Notes: generated by a model from the sequence alone, not told the origin. A stretch of DNA of 12,978 bases from Solirubrobacterales bacterium (GCA_003244035.1 QHBV01000144.1:1-12978), one strand, 5' to 3'. Positions 1 to 7,324 are shown, numbered from the stretch's first letter. Numbers and translations: made by a program.

Positions 1-100
1 CCGCGGGCCATGCATCTTCTGAGGCCCCTCTCCTACCTTGGCACCTCGCACGTCTGACCTCTGGCGTGGGCTGGGACCCGCGAGCGGACGGCGCGACGAC

Positions 101-131
101 GCCGCCAGTGCGCTGGGGGCGCGCTGGCGGC
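101..131 (-). terminator. Hairpin, probable terminator of the GT-C-like gene
   Basis: Arms at 101-113 and 119-131 (GCCGCCAG... and ...CTGGCGGC) can form a 13-position stem with one imperfect pair (109/123) around a 5-nt loop. It lies about 55-85 nt past the stop of the minus-strand membrane protein gene, where a terminator would be expected. No T-run follows, which is common in GC-rich actinobacteria. The rest of 1-184 holds nothing I can call a gene; a 38-codon minus-strand reading frame there looks random. Confidence 0.45.
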
Positions 132-184
132 GGATCTGCCTGGAGCCATGACCGACACCTCGCAGAAGCCCCCATTCCAAAAAG

Positions 185-2365
185 CTATGCCCCCGAGAGT
201 AGCCCCCTCGTCTCGCCCTGCCGGGTGGCGATCGCTGTCGGCGACGGCGGACAGCTCGAGGGATCGAGGAGCCCGTGGATGCCGACGAGCACCACGCTCT
301 TGCCGGACACTGCGCTGATCGGCCGGTCTCGGATGAGAATCGTGGCCGCCGGAGTGGAAGTGGTCCAGCCCACCTCCGGTCCCATCTTGTGCGAGCTGGT
401 CGGAAAGCCCGAAGGACCCAGCACAAGCCACTGGTAGTGACCCCGGTCGACGGCTCGGCGCCAGTCGGGACAGTTGGTGATCGCCCCGAACCCCGCGTGG
501 GGCCGACTTCTCCCGATGTACTGGACGTAGTTGGAGTCGTCGGGTCCGTACAGCGTGTACTGCTCGCCGAGCCCGACGATGCCGATCCGGGCGTTGCGGA
601 TTCCGCGCGCCCACGCCGAGATCGTAGGTATTCGCAGCGCCGAAGCGTACCGTCCTCGGGAGTAGCTCTCGGCGATCGACAAGCCTCCCACAATGACCGC
701 GAGCGCAGTTGCACACGCCACCACAGTCGCGACCGGGAGGCGGCCGCGCCGTGGCTCCCCGCTGCCCCCGCGCCAGAGGAGAAGCAGCGCCCCGAGGCCG
801 AGCGTGCTCGCCGCTGCGACTCCGATCACAGCGGACTGCCCGTGCACCGGGAGGAACAGTGGTCTCACTCGGATGCCGGTCGGCCATACGCCGGGGTCGA
901 GCTCGGTCGCCGCTAGCACCGCGATCGTCAACCCCAGCCACAGCGCCCCAACTCGTTCTCGGCCAAACACCGGGTTCAGCGGGAGCAGCACGATGCCGAG
1001 GACGATGGCGCCGAGTGCGTACCGCACGTTGGCGGCGAAGAAGATCGGCGCTCCAGGGGATCCCAGGAATTGGGGGGTCATCACGAACGCCACCGCGCTC
1101 ACCACCGCCACGCCGCCGAGGACGCGACGGACCGCTTGGCCGCGGGCGAGGAGCGAGGACAGCGCTCCAACAGCGCCAAGCGCCACCAGCGCCCACCACG
1201 CCAAGCCGAGCGACTGTCGCAGCCCAGGGAGGTAGTAGGCGCGCCACATGTGCAGATCGGTCAGGTACTGAAAGACAGTGAACTGCGGCGTGCTGAGAAG
1301 TGGGGCCGGTAGCGAGAGCGGCCCGAGATGCACCGAGAGCGGTACCAATGGATTACCGGCGATGACGGCGTTGCGCACGTACCAGTACCCGCCGGCGAGG
1401 ACCAGCCCGATCGCCCACAGCCCCGCCTGCCGCATCCTGGTGCCCTGAGCCGAGATCGCGACGACCCCAACGCCGAGCACGATCGCAGGGACGATCATCG
1501 TGTACTTGGTTCCCAGGGCCAGGCCCGCCGCCGCGGCTGCGATCGACGTCGGCGCAGGCCGTGCACCGCCCCTGACCAGCACGGCAGCGCACGCGAGCAG
1601 CAGCGCCAGGCAGACGATGTCGTTGTAGGCCTCCCCAGGTTGGGTGTCGACAAGGCCGGGGGTGCCGAGCACCAGGACCGCGCCGAGCAGGCAGTGCGGA
1701 CCGCGTCTCGCCGCACTGCCGATGGACCACGCAGCGGCGAGCGCCAGCGCAGCCCAGGCGAGGTTGATCACCGGCGAGAGGAGGTCGCTGCGGAACCACA
1801 GCAACCCGAGCGCGTGAAGCAACTCGGAGTTGGCCGGGAAGAAGGGCGTCGCCGGGTCGCGATCCACGTAGTGCAGGTGCAGGATGCTGGCGCTCTGCAC
1901 GAACCTGGCCGCGAACGGCATGTGGTACCAGAGCGTGTCCACGGTCTGCATGCCCTGGCGGTAGGCAAAGGCAACCCACCCGAGCCACGGGGCCCCCGCC
2001 ACAGAGACACCGATCACTGCCACGGCCACAGCCACGCGGCTTGTCCCAGGGTGAGGTGCCCTTTCGGCGACAGTCGTGTGCCCCCTACGCCGGCGCCCCG
2101 GGACGCTGCCGGCGCCGACCCATGCGATCGCGCCTGTGGTGACACAGGCCACGGCCGCGCCGACCTGGGTCAGCACGCCCATGACTCCGACGACCTCCAG
2201 CGCGAGGATCACGAGGGTAACCGCGATCACGGCCTCCCCCACGCGTGCGGCGGAACCGGACCAGCTGGGCAATACCCGAGCTCGGACTTGTCTTGCCCCC
2301 GCCGCGATCGGAAGCAGCGACACCAGCGCCAGCAAGACGCCCACGGCGTAGCCGCCGATGCTCAT
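185..2365 (-). CDS. Polytopic membrane protein, GT-C glycosyltransferase-like
   Basis: This 726-residue integral membrane protein has many hydrophobic segments, spread from about residue 1 to 570. The segment after the third or fourth membrane helix, TVDTLWYHMPFAARFV (about 141-156), places an acidic residue in an early extracytoplasmic loop, as in GT-C enzymes that use polyprenyl-phosphate sugars. 'PANSELLHALGLLWF' (about 177-191) follows in a second such loop. The last 150 residues are a soluble, probably external domain with 'IGIVGLGEQYTLYGPDDSN', a pattern I associate with uncharacterised Thermoleophilia membrane glycosyltransferases. A likely role is sugar transfer to an envelope lipid or protein; substrate and acceptor cannot be read from the sequence. 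The ATG at 2365 has GGAGG (2376-2380) 10 nt upstream. It reads alone, 127 nt after the zinc-ribbon gene. The membrane-protein call is firm; the enzymatic call is inference. Confidence 0.7.
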   Translation of the reverse strand: MSIGGYAVGVLLALVSLLPIAAGARQVRARVLPSWSGSAARVGEAVIAVTLVILALEVVGVMGVLTQVGAAVACVTTGAIAWVGAGSVPGRRRRGHTTVAERAPHPGTSRVAVAVAVIGVSVAGAPWLGWVAFAYRQGMQTVDTLWYHMPFAARFVQSASILHLHYVDRDPATPFFPANSELLHALGLLWFRSDLLSPVINLAWAALALAAAWSIGSAARRGPHCLLGAVLVLGTPGLVDTQPGEAYNDIVCLALLLACAAVLVRGGARPAPTSIAAAAAGLALGTKYTMIVPAIVLGVGVVAISAQGTRMRQAGLWAIGLVLAGGYWYVRNAVIAGNPLVPLSVHLGPLSLPAPLLSTPQFTVFQYLTDLHMWRAYYLPGLRQSLGLAWWALVALGAVGALSSLLARGQAVRRVLGGVAVVSAVAFVMTPQFLGSPGAPIFFAANVRYALGAIVLGIVLLPLNPVFGRERVGALWLGLTIAVLAATELDPGVWPTGIRVRPLFLPVHGQSAVIGVAAASTLGLGALLLLWRGGSGEPRRGRLPVATVVACATALAVIVGGLSIAESYSRGRYASALRIPTISAWARGIRNARIGIVGLGEQYTLYGPDDSNYVQYIGRSRPHAGFGAITNCPDWRRAVDRGHYQWLVLGPSGFPTSSHKMGPEVGWTTSTPAATILIRDRPISAVSGKSVVLVGIHGLLDPSSCPPSPTAIATRQGETRGLLSGA

Positions 2366-2492
2366 AGCGCTTCAGCCTCCGTGCGCCCTCCCTGGGTTCC
2401 GCCCCTCGGCCATGCGGGCGTATGTCGGCCCCGTCGTGGAGAACGCAGCGCTGCACCGGCCGGCCGGCCCAGATACAGCGTCAGCTTTGAGC

Positions 2493-2687
2493 TCAGCTGG
2501 CCCTCGGTCTGCGACGAATCGCGAACAAAGGTGCCCCACACTCAGGGCAGTGGCCCTGCCAACCGGGACGCCCGTTGGGCAGGATCATCTCTCGCGCGTC
2601 GCCAATCGTGACCTTCTTGCCGCAGACGCATCGGCCCTGCGGGCCGGGGTCCGATGTTTCTGAGTGCCCCGCGCTCGGCTCAACCAT
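2493..2687 (-). CDS. Small zinc-ribbon protein, DUF5679-like
   Basis: This 64-residue protein has an unstructured N-terminus (1-18) and a single zinc-ribbon-like fold. The probable metal ligands are C20 and C22 ('RCVCGKK') and C47 and C50 ('GHCPECG'). Between them 'ILPNGRPGWQGHCPECGAPL' closely resembles the NGRPA-x-GxCPxCG core of the small DUF5679 proteins, which are widespread and of unknown function. The first knuckle is CxC rather than the usual CxxC. The frame is open further upstream to 2888, but that part has no recognisable features, so the ATG at 2687 is preferred. No good Shine-Dalgarno is seen; a TATGCT box lies 8 nt upstream inside an inverted repeat. It lies 53 nt downstream of the small gene at 2741-3010, on the same strand. 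Role unknown; a nucleic-acid or protein contact is possible. Confidence 0.65.
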   Translation of the reverse strand: MVEPSAGHSETSDPGPQGRCVCGKKVTIGDAREMILPNGRPGWQGHCPECGAPLFAIRRRPRAS

Positions 2688-2689
2688 GC

Positions 2690-2708
2690 CCGCGAAGCAT
2701 ATTCGCGG
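2690..2708. repeat. 7-bp inverted repeat upstream of the zinc-ribbon gene
   Basis: CCGCGAA (2690-2696), a GCATA spacer and TTCGCGG (2702-2708) form a perfect 7-bp inverted repeat. It starts 2 nt upstream of the zinc-ribbon start codon and about 32 nt past the stop of the preceding small gene. It could be an operator over the -10 region of the zinc-ribbon gene or a short terminator of the upstream gene. There is no T-run, which favours the operator reading slightly. Confidence 0.4.
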
Positions 2709-2740
2709 CCGAAACCAACCCGTCGGGCCAGTTTGTTCGC

Positions 2741-3010
2741 TCAGCCGAGAGTGGCGGTCGGCAACACGTAGCGTTGCGGCGCTCTGCGGTCCGGTTCGCC
2801 GCCCTCGTTCATCCGCGAGGAGTGCAGGCCCCCGACGGATGACGGAGCTGTGGTCGCCTCCGGCTGTCCGGCGTGAGCAGTGATCCACGCCATGATCGCC
2901 GGGAACTCAGCGCCCTCGGCGAGGATCGCGGCGCGTTCGATTACCTGCCCGCCGGAGGCGTGAGGTCGGGCGAGGCGGGACAGGAGGCTGCGGATCTCTT
3001 GGTCTTCCAT
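2741..3010 (-). CDS. Small conserved-looking protein of unknown function
   Basis: This is an 89-residue soluble protein with no recognised domain. The N-terminal half (about 1-50) reads as amphipathic helices, including 'IRSLLSRLARPHASGG' and 'AEFPAIMAWITAHAGQPE'. The C-terminal half is polar and low in complexity, and closes with 'APQRYVLPTATLG'. The balanced composition, and a vague recollection of similar short Thermoleophilia proteins, make it more likely than a random reading frame. The ATG at 3010 has no Shine-Dalgarno; TAGTGT (3018-3023) ends 7 nt before it, so the mRNA may be leaderless. The zinc-ribbon gene follows 53 nt downstream on the same strand. I do not assign a function. Confidence 0.5.
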   Translation of the reverse strand: MEDQEIRSLLSRLARPHASGGQVIERAAILAEGAEFPAIMAWITAHAGQPEATTAPSSVGGLHSSRMNEGGEPDRRAPQRYVLPTATLG

Positions 3011-3017
3011 TTACCAC

Positions 3018-3023
3018 ACACTA
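3018..3023 (-). promoter_or_regulatory. -10-like box for the 89-residue gene
   Basis: On the minus strand TAGTGT fits the TANNNT actinobacterial -10 pattern and ends 7 nt before the ATG at 3010, close to leaderless spacing. No convincing -35 is visible. The surrounding 3011-3204 region holds no gene. Confidence 0.35.
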
Positions 3024-3204
3024 GCCCCTGCGCGCAAGGACGTGGTCCCTGAGCGCTGAAGCAATCAAGCGAGCGCACGTTGCGAACCCCGCTCCCAGGT
3101 GAAGGCACGTCCGTCTCCTCGCCGCCGAACGCCTTGCGCGAGCCGAGTCGGTGAAGTTGCAGCCGCCGCCGCAGCAGTGAAGCCGTCAGAGGCGATTCCC
3201 TCCA

Positions 3205-3277
<73 letters not shown>

Positions 3278-3286
3278 GCTCGGTTG

Positions 3287-3292
3287 AGCGTA
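3287..3292 (-). promoter_or_regulatory. -10 box of tRNA-Thr
   Basis: TACGCT on the minus strand ends 9 nt before the mature tRNA 5' end. tRNA-Tyr in this window has TAGGCT at the identical distance, which supports a real promoter. No clear -35 is visible. Confidence 0.45.
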
Positions 3293-3318
3293 TCGGCTCG
3301 GCGGCCCAGGGCGCGAGC

Positions 3319-4638
3319 TCAGCCTCCGTACGCTCCCTGCAACAGGGACATCATCTCCGAGGCAGTTCCGCCTCCCAGCGGCGTCCCGCTCGAGTCGCAG
3401 AAGCCGATCTCTATGTGCGGGCCACTGGAGAGTCCGACGATTCCGGGGCCGACCTCGCTGATCACCTGGCCGGCGCTCACATGGGTGCCGACCGCCAGCT
3501 GATTTGCCGGCCCGGCGTGGCCGTAGTAGACATAGCTGTAGCCGCCAAGCGAGCCGTCGCAGTGAAGCACGGGCGCCCACGGGCCGAACCCACCGATCCC
3601 GTGCAGGACAATCGTGCCGGAGCAGACCGCGAACTCGGGCGTCCCTCCCGGGGCTGCGATGTCCACGCCCTGGTCAAGGGTCCAGGTGCCGGGTGGCGAG
3701 GCGGCGCCCTTTGGCATCGGGAACGTGAAGCCCCCGGAGCTCGCCACCTGCCCAGAGCCCACCGAACCGCCACTTGACGCGGCCGGCCCGGGCCCGCTGG
3801 CGGCACGCGAACCACTTGATGCGGCCGCTGCGGCTGCCTGCGCCGCCTGAATCCGCCCAAGCTGACGCTGCAGGCTTGCGAGTTGTCCACGAGCGCTGGC
3901 GAGCTGGCCGGCCTTGGTGCTCCGCTGCTGGGCCACCGCGATCTCCTGCTGCACGAGACTCAGCCGCGCCCGCGCGAGGCTGTTGCGCTGTCCCAGCACC
4001 TGGGTGGTCAAGGTCTGCTGCCGGGCCTCGAGGGCGCCCAAGCGGGTCGCCTGGCCAGCCACCGCGCGCCGTGCGGCGCGGACCTGGCCGACGACCTGTA
4101 CATCCTGCTGGCGGATGCGCTGAGCGAATGCGATTCGCTCGAGCAGATCCTGGAACCCGCGCGCATCGAGCACGACGGTGACGATGTCCGGATGGTCCGA
4201 CTCATATCCGTCGACCAGCTGCCGGGTGAGGGCGCTCTCGGCGTGGGCTTCCAACGACTCCAGCTGCGCGAGGCGCCTGCGGGCGGAGCTGAGCTCACCG
4301 CGCAGCTTCAACAGCTCAGCACGCTTGGCGTTCAGGTCGGCCTGGATCGGAGCGATGCGACGCTGGAGGCCGGTGATGCTCGAGCTGAGCTGACCTAGGC
4401 GGCTCGCGGCTGAGCCGACCTGCCCAGACAGCTGGGAGACCCGGCCGGCGCCAGAGCTGATCTGCTGCTGGAGCTGGCCGGTGCTTGCGGCTTTCGCGAC
4501 CGGTGGGCGCGAAAGCATCGCAAGCGTGCCCGCGCAAGCGGCGAGCAGCGCGAGCAGCGCGCAGGCAGCATGGGCGTATGAGCGTCGGGGGCTCGGCATC
4601 GCGTCACTCAAAGCGGGCTCGCCGGCGTGCGCGGGCAC
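3319..4638 (-). CDS. Secreted coiled-coil protein with degenerate M23 (LytM) domain
   Basis: This 439-residue protein has an export signal at about 17-50, ending 'PPVAKA|AST'. A long Gln/Ala/Leu-rich coiled coil follows (about 53-265), then an Ala/Ser/Gly/Pro linker (about 266-303) and a C-terminal LytM/M23 domain (about 304-430). The layout matches EnvC/NlpD-type or RipA-partner-like murein hydrolase activators. M23 zinc sites normally read HxGxD and HxH. Here they read 'DQGVD' (D322 for His, D326 kept) and 'HIE' (H408 kept, E410 for His), while 'YYGHAG' keeps H374. Classical zinc peptidase activity is therefore doubtful; peptidoglycan binding or control of an amidase is more likely. The GTG at 4638 has AGGGA 8 nt upstream. 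The ATG at 4599 (426 residues) would keep the signal peptide but lacks a clear ribosome site. Confidence 0.85.
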   Translation of the reverse strand: MPAHAGEPALSDAMPSPRRSYAHAACALLALLAACAGTLAMLSRPPVAKAASTGQLQQQISSGAGRVSQLSGQVGSAASRLGQLSSSITGLQRRIAPIQADLNAKRAELLKLRGELSSARRRLAQLESLEAHAESALTRQLVDGYESDHPDIVTVVLDARGFQDLLERIAFAQRIRQQDVQVVGQVRAARRAVAGQATRLGALEARQQTLTTQVLGQRNSLARARLSLVQQEIAVAQQRSTKAGQLASARGQLASLQRQLGRIQAAQAAAAAASSGSRAASGPGPAASSGGSVGSGQVASSGGFTFPMPKGAASPPGTWTLDQGVDIAAPGGTPEFAVCSGTIVLHGIGGFGPWAPVLHCDGSLGGYSYVYYGHAGPANQLAVGTHVSAGQVISEVGPGIVGLSSGPHIEIGFCDSSGTPLGGGTASEMMSLLQGAYGG

Positions 4639-4769
4639 CGTGTATTTCCCTGCTCCGATCGGGATTCAGGAGGTGATCACGGTAACACGGGGCCACCCAC
4701 GGCGGCAGAGTCCATCACCGGTGCACGGAAACATTCACTGGCAGGAACTGGGCCGGGCACAACGAGCGA

Positions 4770-4801
4770 CGCGCCGGGCAGCGTTGACGCTGCCCGGCGC
4801 G
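4770..4801 (-). terminator. Perfect 15-bp hairpin terminator
   Basis: Arms 4770-4784 and 4787-4801 are exact reverse complements around two central bases, so in practice a stem of about 14 bp with a TTGA tetraloop. It lies about 40 nt after the stop of the secreted-protein gene at 4840 and before the M23 gene, both on the minus strand, so it should separate their transcripts. No T-run follows. Confidence 0.75.
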
Positions 4802-4839
4802 CGACCGTCATCAGGTGTCGCGGTCAGCCCGCAAGCCGG

Positions 4840-5871
4840 CTACAGAAAGCCAGGTAGGAATTGGTGCAGCAGGCTTCCGAGCCCGAACGGGAGGAGCTTC
4901 GTGACACCGCTCAGCAGGCCGCCGAGCTGCCCCGGGACCGCCGGGAGGGTGGTGCCGGTCGTCGGTAGGAATCCTCCAGCGAAACCCTGGACGAGTCCCG
5001 TGGTCTCACTGACGATTTGGGTGATCCCACTGATCAGCGAGCTCGGGTCGATGGACACACCTGAGAGACCCGACGAGCCGGTGTTACACGGAATGATTTG
5101 CTCGACAGTCTGCGTGATCTGCGCCAGCAGACCGGGGATCCCGGCCAAGATGCCGTTGACCTGTGCTTGAACCGACGCCGGCGCGAGGGCCAGCGCGGGG
5201 CCGACGCTCGAGAGGGCGCTCTGCAGAGCCCGAGTCGCGGCGGCCAGGGCCTGGTCGACTGCGCCGCTGGCAATGCACCCAACCCCGCCACTGCCGAGCG
5301 CGCCCGCGAGCTGAGTGGGAACCTGTACGCCTCCGACCGAGTCGAGCGCCACGATTGAGGCGATCTGTGACTGAGTACCGCGCGTGAGCAGCGGGAGCAG
5401 CTTGTTGAGCAAGCCCAGGGCCACCGCGCGTGCTGCGGCCGAGGCCGAGATTGCCTGCGCGACCTGCGACTGCAGATCGGCCGGCACGGCGCCCAAGATG
5501 CTCGTCAGGCTCTGCGCCTCCGAGCCCTGCTGGCCCGCGACCAGCGCCAATGCATCGGCGGCGCTCCGCCGCCCGGCTGAACTGTGCGCCTTGTGAAAGA
5601 GGGCTGCCGCGGCGTTGGCGGCAGTGCTGCTGGTGCGAGTGAGGTGCCGGAAGGACACCGCGGATTGCGGACCGCCGGCGTTGTACATGAACTGGTGCAG
5701 CGCGCGATTCGCAGCGCGGACATCGACCTTTACGCTAGGGGCCGAGTGGCGGTGAGTGCGCGCCGCGGCGGCGGGCGCGAGGACGAGGAGCGCACCCACG
5801 CTGACTGCGGCGACGGCCACGGAATGGTGCAACCGCCCGCGTGCGCGACCGGAGTTCGACGGCAGCGTCAT
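4840..5871 (-). CDS. Secreted hydrophobic repeat-like protein, function unknown
   Basis: This 343-residue exported protein is not a family I recognise. A signal peptide spans about residues 1-38, with a basic start, a Val/Ala/Leu core and an 'APAAAA' end. The mature part is rich in Ala, Leu, Ser and Gln, with alternating short amphipathic helices and only two cysteines (C199, C262), which may form a disulfide. The tail is strongly hydrophobic ('TKLLPFGLGSLLHQFLPGFL'). An LPTTG sequence at 302-306 resembles a sortase signal, but no basic tail ends the protein. The ATG at 5871 is chosen because AAGGGGAG (5877-5884) lies 5 nt upstream; a longer GTG start at 5904 would include that ribosome site. 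It sits between tRNA-Tyr and the M23 gene, separated from the latter by a strong terminator. An envelope or surface role is inferred. Confidence 0.75.
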   Translation of the reverse strand: MTLPSNSGRARGRLHHSVAVAAVSVGALLVLAPAAAARTHRHSAPSVKVDVRAANRALHQFMYNAGGPQSAVSFRHLTRTSSTAANAAAALFHKAHSSAGRRSAADALALVAGQQGSEAQSLTSILGAVPADLQSQVAQAISASAAARAVALGLLNKLLPLLTRGTQSQIASIVALDSVGGVQVPTQLAGALGSGGVGCIASGAVDQALAAATRALQSALSSVGPALALAPASVQAQVNGILAGIPGLLAQITQTVEQIIPCNTGSSGLSGVSIDPSSLISGITQIVSETTGLVQGFAGGFLPTTGTTLPAVPGQLGGLLSGVTKLLPFGLGSLLHQFLPGFL

Positions 5872-5876
5872 AGATT

Positions 5877-5884
5877 CTCCCCTT
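5877..5884 (-). promoter_or_regulatory. Strong ribosome binding site deciding the 5871 start
   Basis: AAGGGGAG on the minus strand lies 5 nt before the ATG at 5871. It is the best Shine-Dalgarno in the window and rules against the upstream GTG at 5904. Confidence 0.75.
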
Positions 5885-5975
5885 GGGTGGCAGATAGTTA
5901 TCACTATGGGTCCTATCGGCCATTCACCCAGAAACTTGAGCGTTGCTTCCTGGCATGGTTACCGCGGCCTGACCT

Positions 5976-5993
5976 GGAGCTGCCCACAGCTCC
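5976..5993 (-). terminator. Short hairpin after tRNA-Tyr
   Basis: GGAGCTG (5976-5982), a CCCA loop and CAGCTCC (5987-5993) form a perfect 7-bp stem about 50 nt past the tRNA-Tyr 3' end. It is a plausible terminator of the tRNA transcript, without a T-run. The rest of 5885-6042 shows only a short ATAGT/ACTAT inverted repeat (5894-5907). Confidence 0.4.
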
Positions 5994-6042
5994 GCGGCAC
6001 CCTCGAGCGGCGCAGCTGCAGGTCCTGTGTGCACCGGACGGA

Positions 6043-6124
6043 TGGCGGGACCAGGATTCGAACCTGGGAAGGCAGAGCCATGGCGTTTACAGCGCCACCC
6101 CTTTGACCGCTCGGGAATCCCGCC
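6043..6124 (-). tRNA. tRNA-Tyr (anticodon GTA), long variable arm
   Basis: An 82-nt class II tRNA folds on the minus strand. The acceptor stem is GGCGGGA/TCCCGCC and the D stem CCC/GGG. The anticodon stem TGGCG/CGCCA holds loop CTGTAAA, giving anticodon GTA. A 13-nt variable region follows, then T stem CCAGG/CCTGG with loop TTCGAAT. The discriminator is A and no CCA is encoded. The long variable arm is normal for bacterial tRNA-Tyr. It lies 108 nt downstream of the sigma-factor gene and has its own -10 box. Confidence 0.97.
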
Positions 6125-6133
6125 GAGGCCCGA

Positions 6134-6139
6134 AGCCTA
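6134..6139 (-). promoter_or_regulatory. -10 box of tRNA-Tyr
   Basis: TAGGCT on the minus strand ends 9 nt before the mature tRNA 5' end, the same spacing as the box before tRNA-Thr. The -35 region is not obvious. Confidence 0.45.
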
Positions 6140-6211
6140 ATCGCTGCGAGGCACGAGCGGCTCGCCGGACTCGACCTCGAAGGCTGCGTAAAGCGGCCCG
6201 TCCGTTGCGAA

Positions 6212-6227
6212 AGCGGCCCATGCCGCT
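6212..6227 (-). terminator. Weak hairpin after the sigma-factor gene
   Basis: On the minus strand AGCGGC, an ATGG loop and GCCGCT form a 6-bp stem beginning 5 nt after the sigma-factor stop and followed by TTCG. The 10-nt string AAAGCGGCCC occurs twice on the plus strand (6190-6199 and 6210-6219), so a second GGGCCGCTTT follows on the minus strand. Confidence 0.4.
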
Positions 6228-6232
6228 CCTGC

Positions 6233-7324
6233 CTACGACGCGTCGCGCAGCCGCTGGGCCTCGGGCAGCGACTCGAGCTTCTTGAGCGTGTGGTTCTCGA
6301 TCTGCCTGATCCGCTCGCGGGTGACGTTGAAGGCTCGCCCCACCTCCTCGAGCGTGTACGGGCGCTCGCCGGTTAGGCCGAAGCGCATCTCGATCACCTC
6401 GCGCTCGCGCTCGGGAAGCGCCCGCAGCACGCGGCGCAGGCTCTCGCGCTTGAGCTGCTCGGCCGCCTGCTCGAACGGCGAGACGGCGGTGTGGTCCTCG
6501 ACCAGGTCGCCGAGCTCGGACTCCTCCTCCTCCCCGATCGGCTTCTCCAGCGAGATCGGCTGCTGGGCCAGGCGCAGCACCTCGCGCACCTCGCGCACCG
6601 TCAGCTGCAGCTCGGCCGCGATCTCCTCGGAGGTCGGCTGGCGACCCAGCTCCTGGATCAGCTGGCGCTCGACGTGGACCACCTTGTTCAGCTTCTCGAC
6701 CATGTGCACGGGAATCCGGATCGTGCGCCCCTTGTCGGCGATCGCCCGCGTGACCGCCTGGCGGATCCACCAGGTGGCATAGGTCGAGAACTTGTACCCG
6801 CGCCGGTAGTCGAACTTCTCCACCGCGCGGATCAGGCCCATCGAGCCCTCCTGGATCAAGTCGAGGAACGTCAGCCCTCGCCCCACATAGGCCTTGGCGA
6901 TCGAGACGACGAGCCGGAGGTTGGCCTCGATCATCTGCTGCTTGGCGAGCATGTCGCCGCGCTCGATCCTGCGGGCGAGGGCGACCTCCTGCGCGGCGCC
7001 GAGCAGCTGCACGCGGGCGATCGAGCGCATGTACAGCCGCAGCGAGTCGAGGCTCGGCTCCACGTGGAGGTCGATCACCACCGGCTTTGCCGGGGAATGC
7101 GCGAGTTGTCCATCGGCCTCGACGAGCTCGATCCCGTGATCGTCGAGATAAGCGTGAAGCTCCTCCATCTGCTCCTTGGTGACCTCGAGCCCCTCGACAC
7201 AGGCGGCAATCTGCTCGAACGTCAGAACGCCTCGCTCCTGACCCTCGGCGAGCAGTCCTCGCAGCTCCTCGAGCTCGGTGATCGCAGCGTCGTCACCCAG
7301 AAGGGCGATGGCGTTATTGCTCAC
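6233..7324 (-). CDS. rpoD: Primary-type RNA polymerase sigma-70 factor (RpoD/SigA family)
   Basis: This 363-residue sigma factor directs core RNA polymerase to promoters. After an acidic N-terminal part (region 1.1-like, about 1-75), region 1.2 starts near 'SLDSLRLYMRSIARVQLL'. Region 2 contains 'DLIQEGSMGLIRAVEKFDY' and the -10 recognition and melting segment 'YATWWIRQAVTRAIADKGRT'. Region 3 runs from 'IPVHMVEKLNKV' through 'PISLEKPIGEEEESELGD'. Region 4 ends with the helix-turn-helix 'TLEEVGRAFNVTRERIRQIE' and 'NHTLKKLESLPEAQ'. It is shorter than proteobacterial RpoD because region 1.1 is small and the non-conserved insert is missing, as in related actinobacterial primary factors. The GTG at 7324 is chosen: the protein then begins 'SNNAIALLGDD' and AGGAG (7335-7339) lies 10 nt upstream. 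The frame is open to a GTG at 7417. It is divergent from folE2. Whether it is the essential copy or a group 2 paralog cannot be told here. Confidence 0.92.
   Translation of the reverse strand: MSNNAIALLGDDAAITELEELRGLLAEGQERGVLTFEQIAACVEGLEVTKEQMEELHAYLDDHGIELVEADGQLAHSPAKPVVIDLHVEPSLDSLRLYMRSIARVQLLGAAQEVALARRIERGDMLAKQQMIEANLRLVVSIAKAYVGRGLTFLDLIQEGSMGLIRAVEKFDYRRGYKFSTYATWWIRQAVTRAIADKGRTIRIPVHMVEKLNKVVHVERQLIQELGRQPTSEEIAAELQLTVREVREVLRLAQQPISLEKPIGEEEESELGDLVEDHTAVSPFEQAAEQLKRESLRRVLRALPEREREVIEMRFGLTGERPYTLEEVGRAFNVTRERIRQIENHTLKKLESLPEAQRLRDAS

Noticed and set aside
33..1247. 404-codon minus-strand reading frame
   Set aside because: It is out of frame with the better membrane-protein gene over the same bases and is Arg/Pro-rich with no domain.
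1328..2611. 427-codon plus-strand reading frame
   Set aside because: It is antisense to the GT-C-like membrane protein and reads as Arg/His/Pro/Gln-rich sequence, typical of the opposite strand of GC-rich genes.
3011..3204. Possible small gene or RNA between the 89-residue gene and tRNA-Thr
   Set aside because: No reading frame with sensible composition and no convincing hairpin is seen; the GCTGC repeats there are direct, not inverted.
4668..4680. Near-perfect plus-strand Shine-Dalgarno sequence AGGAGGTGATCAC
   Set aside because: No plus-strand start codon or credible gene follows it. On the minus strand it resembles the 16S rRNA tail within the M23 gene leader, which I take as coincidence.
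4931..4966. LPTTG as a true sortase sorting signal
   Set aside because: The hydrophobic tail after it is not followed by the basic residues required at the C-terminus, so I list it only as a curiosity.
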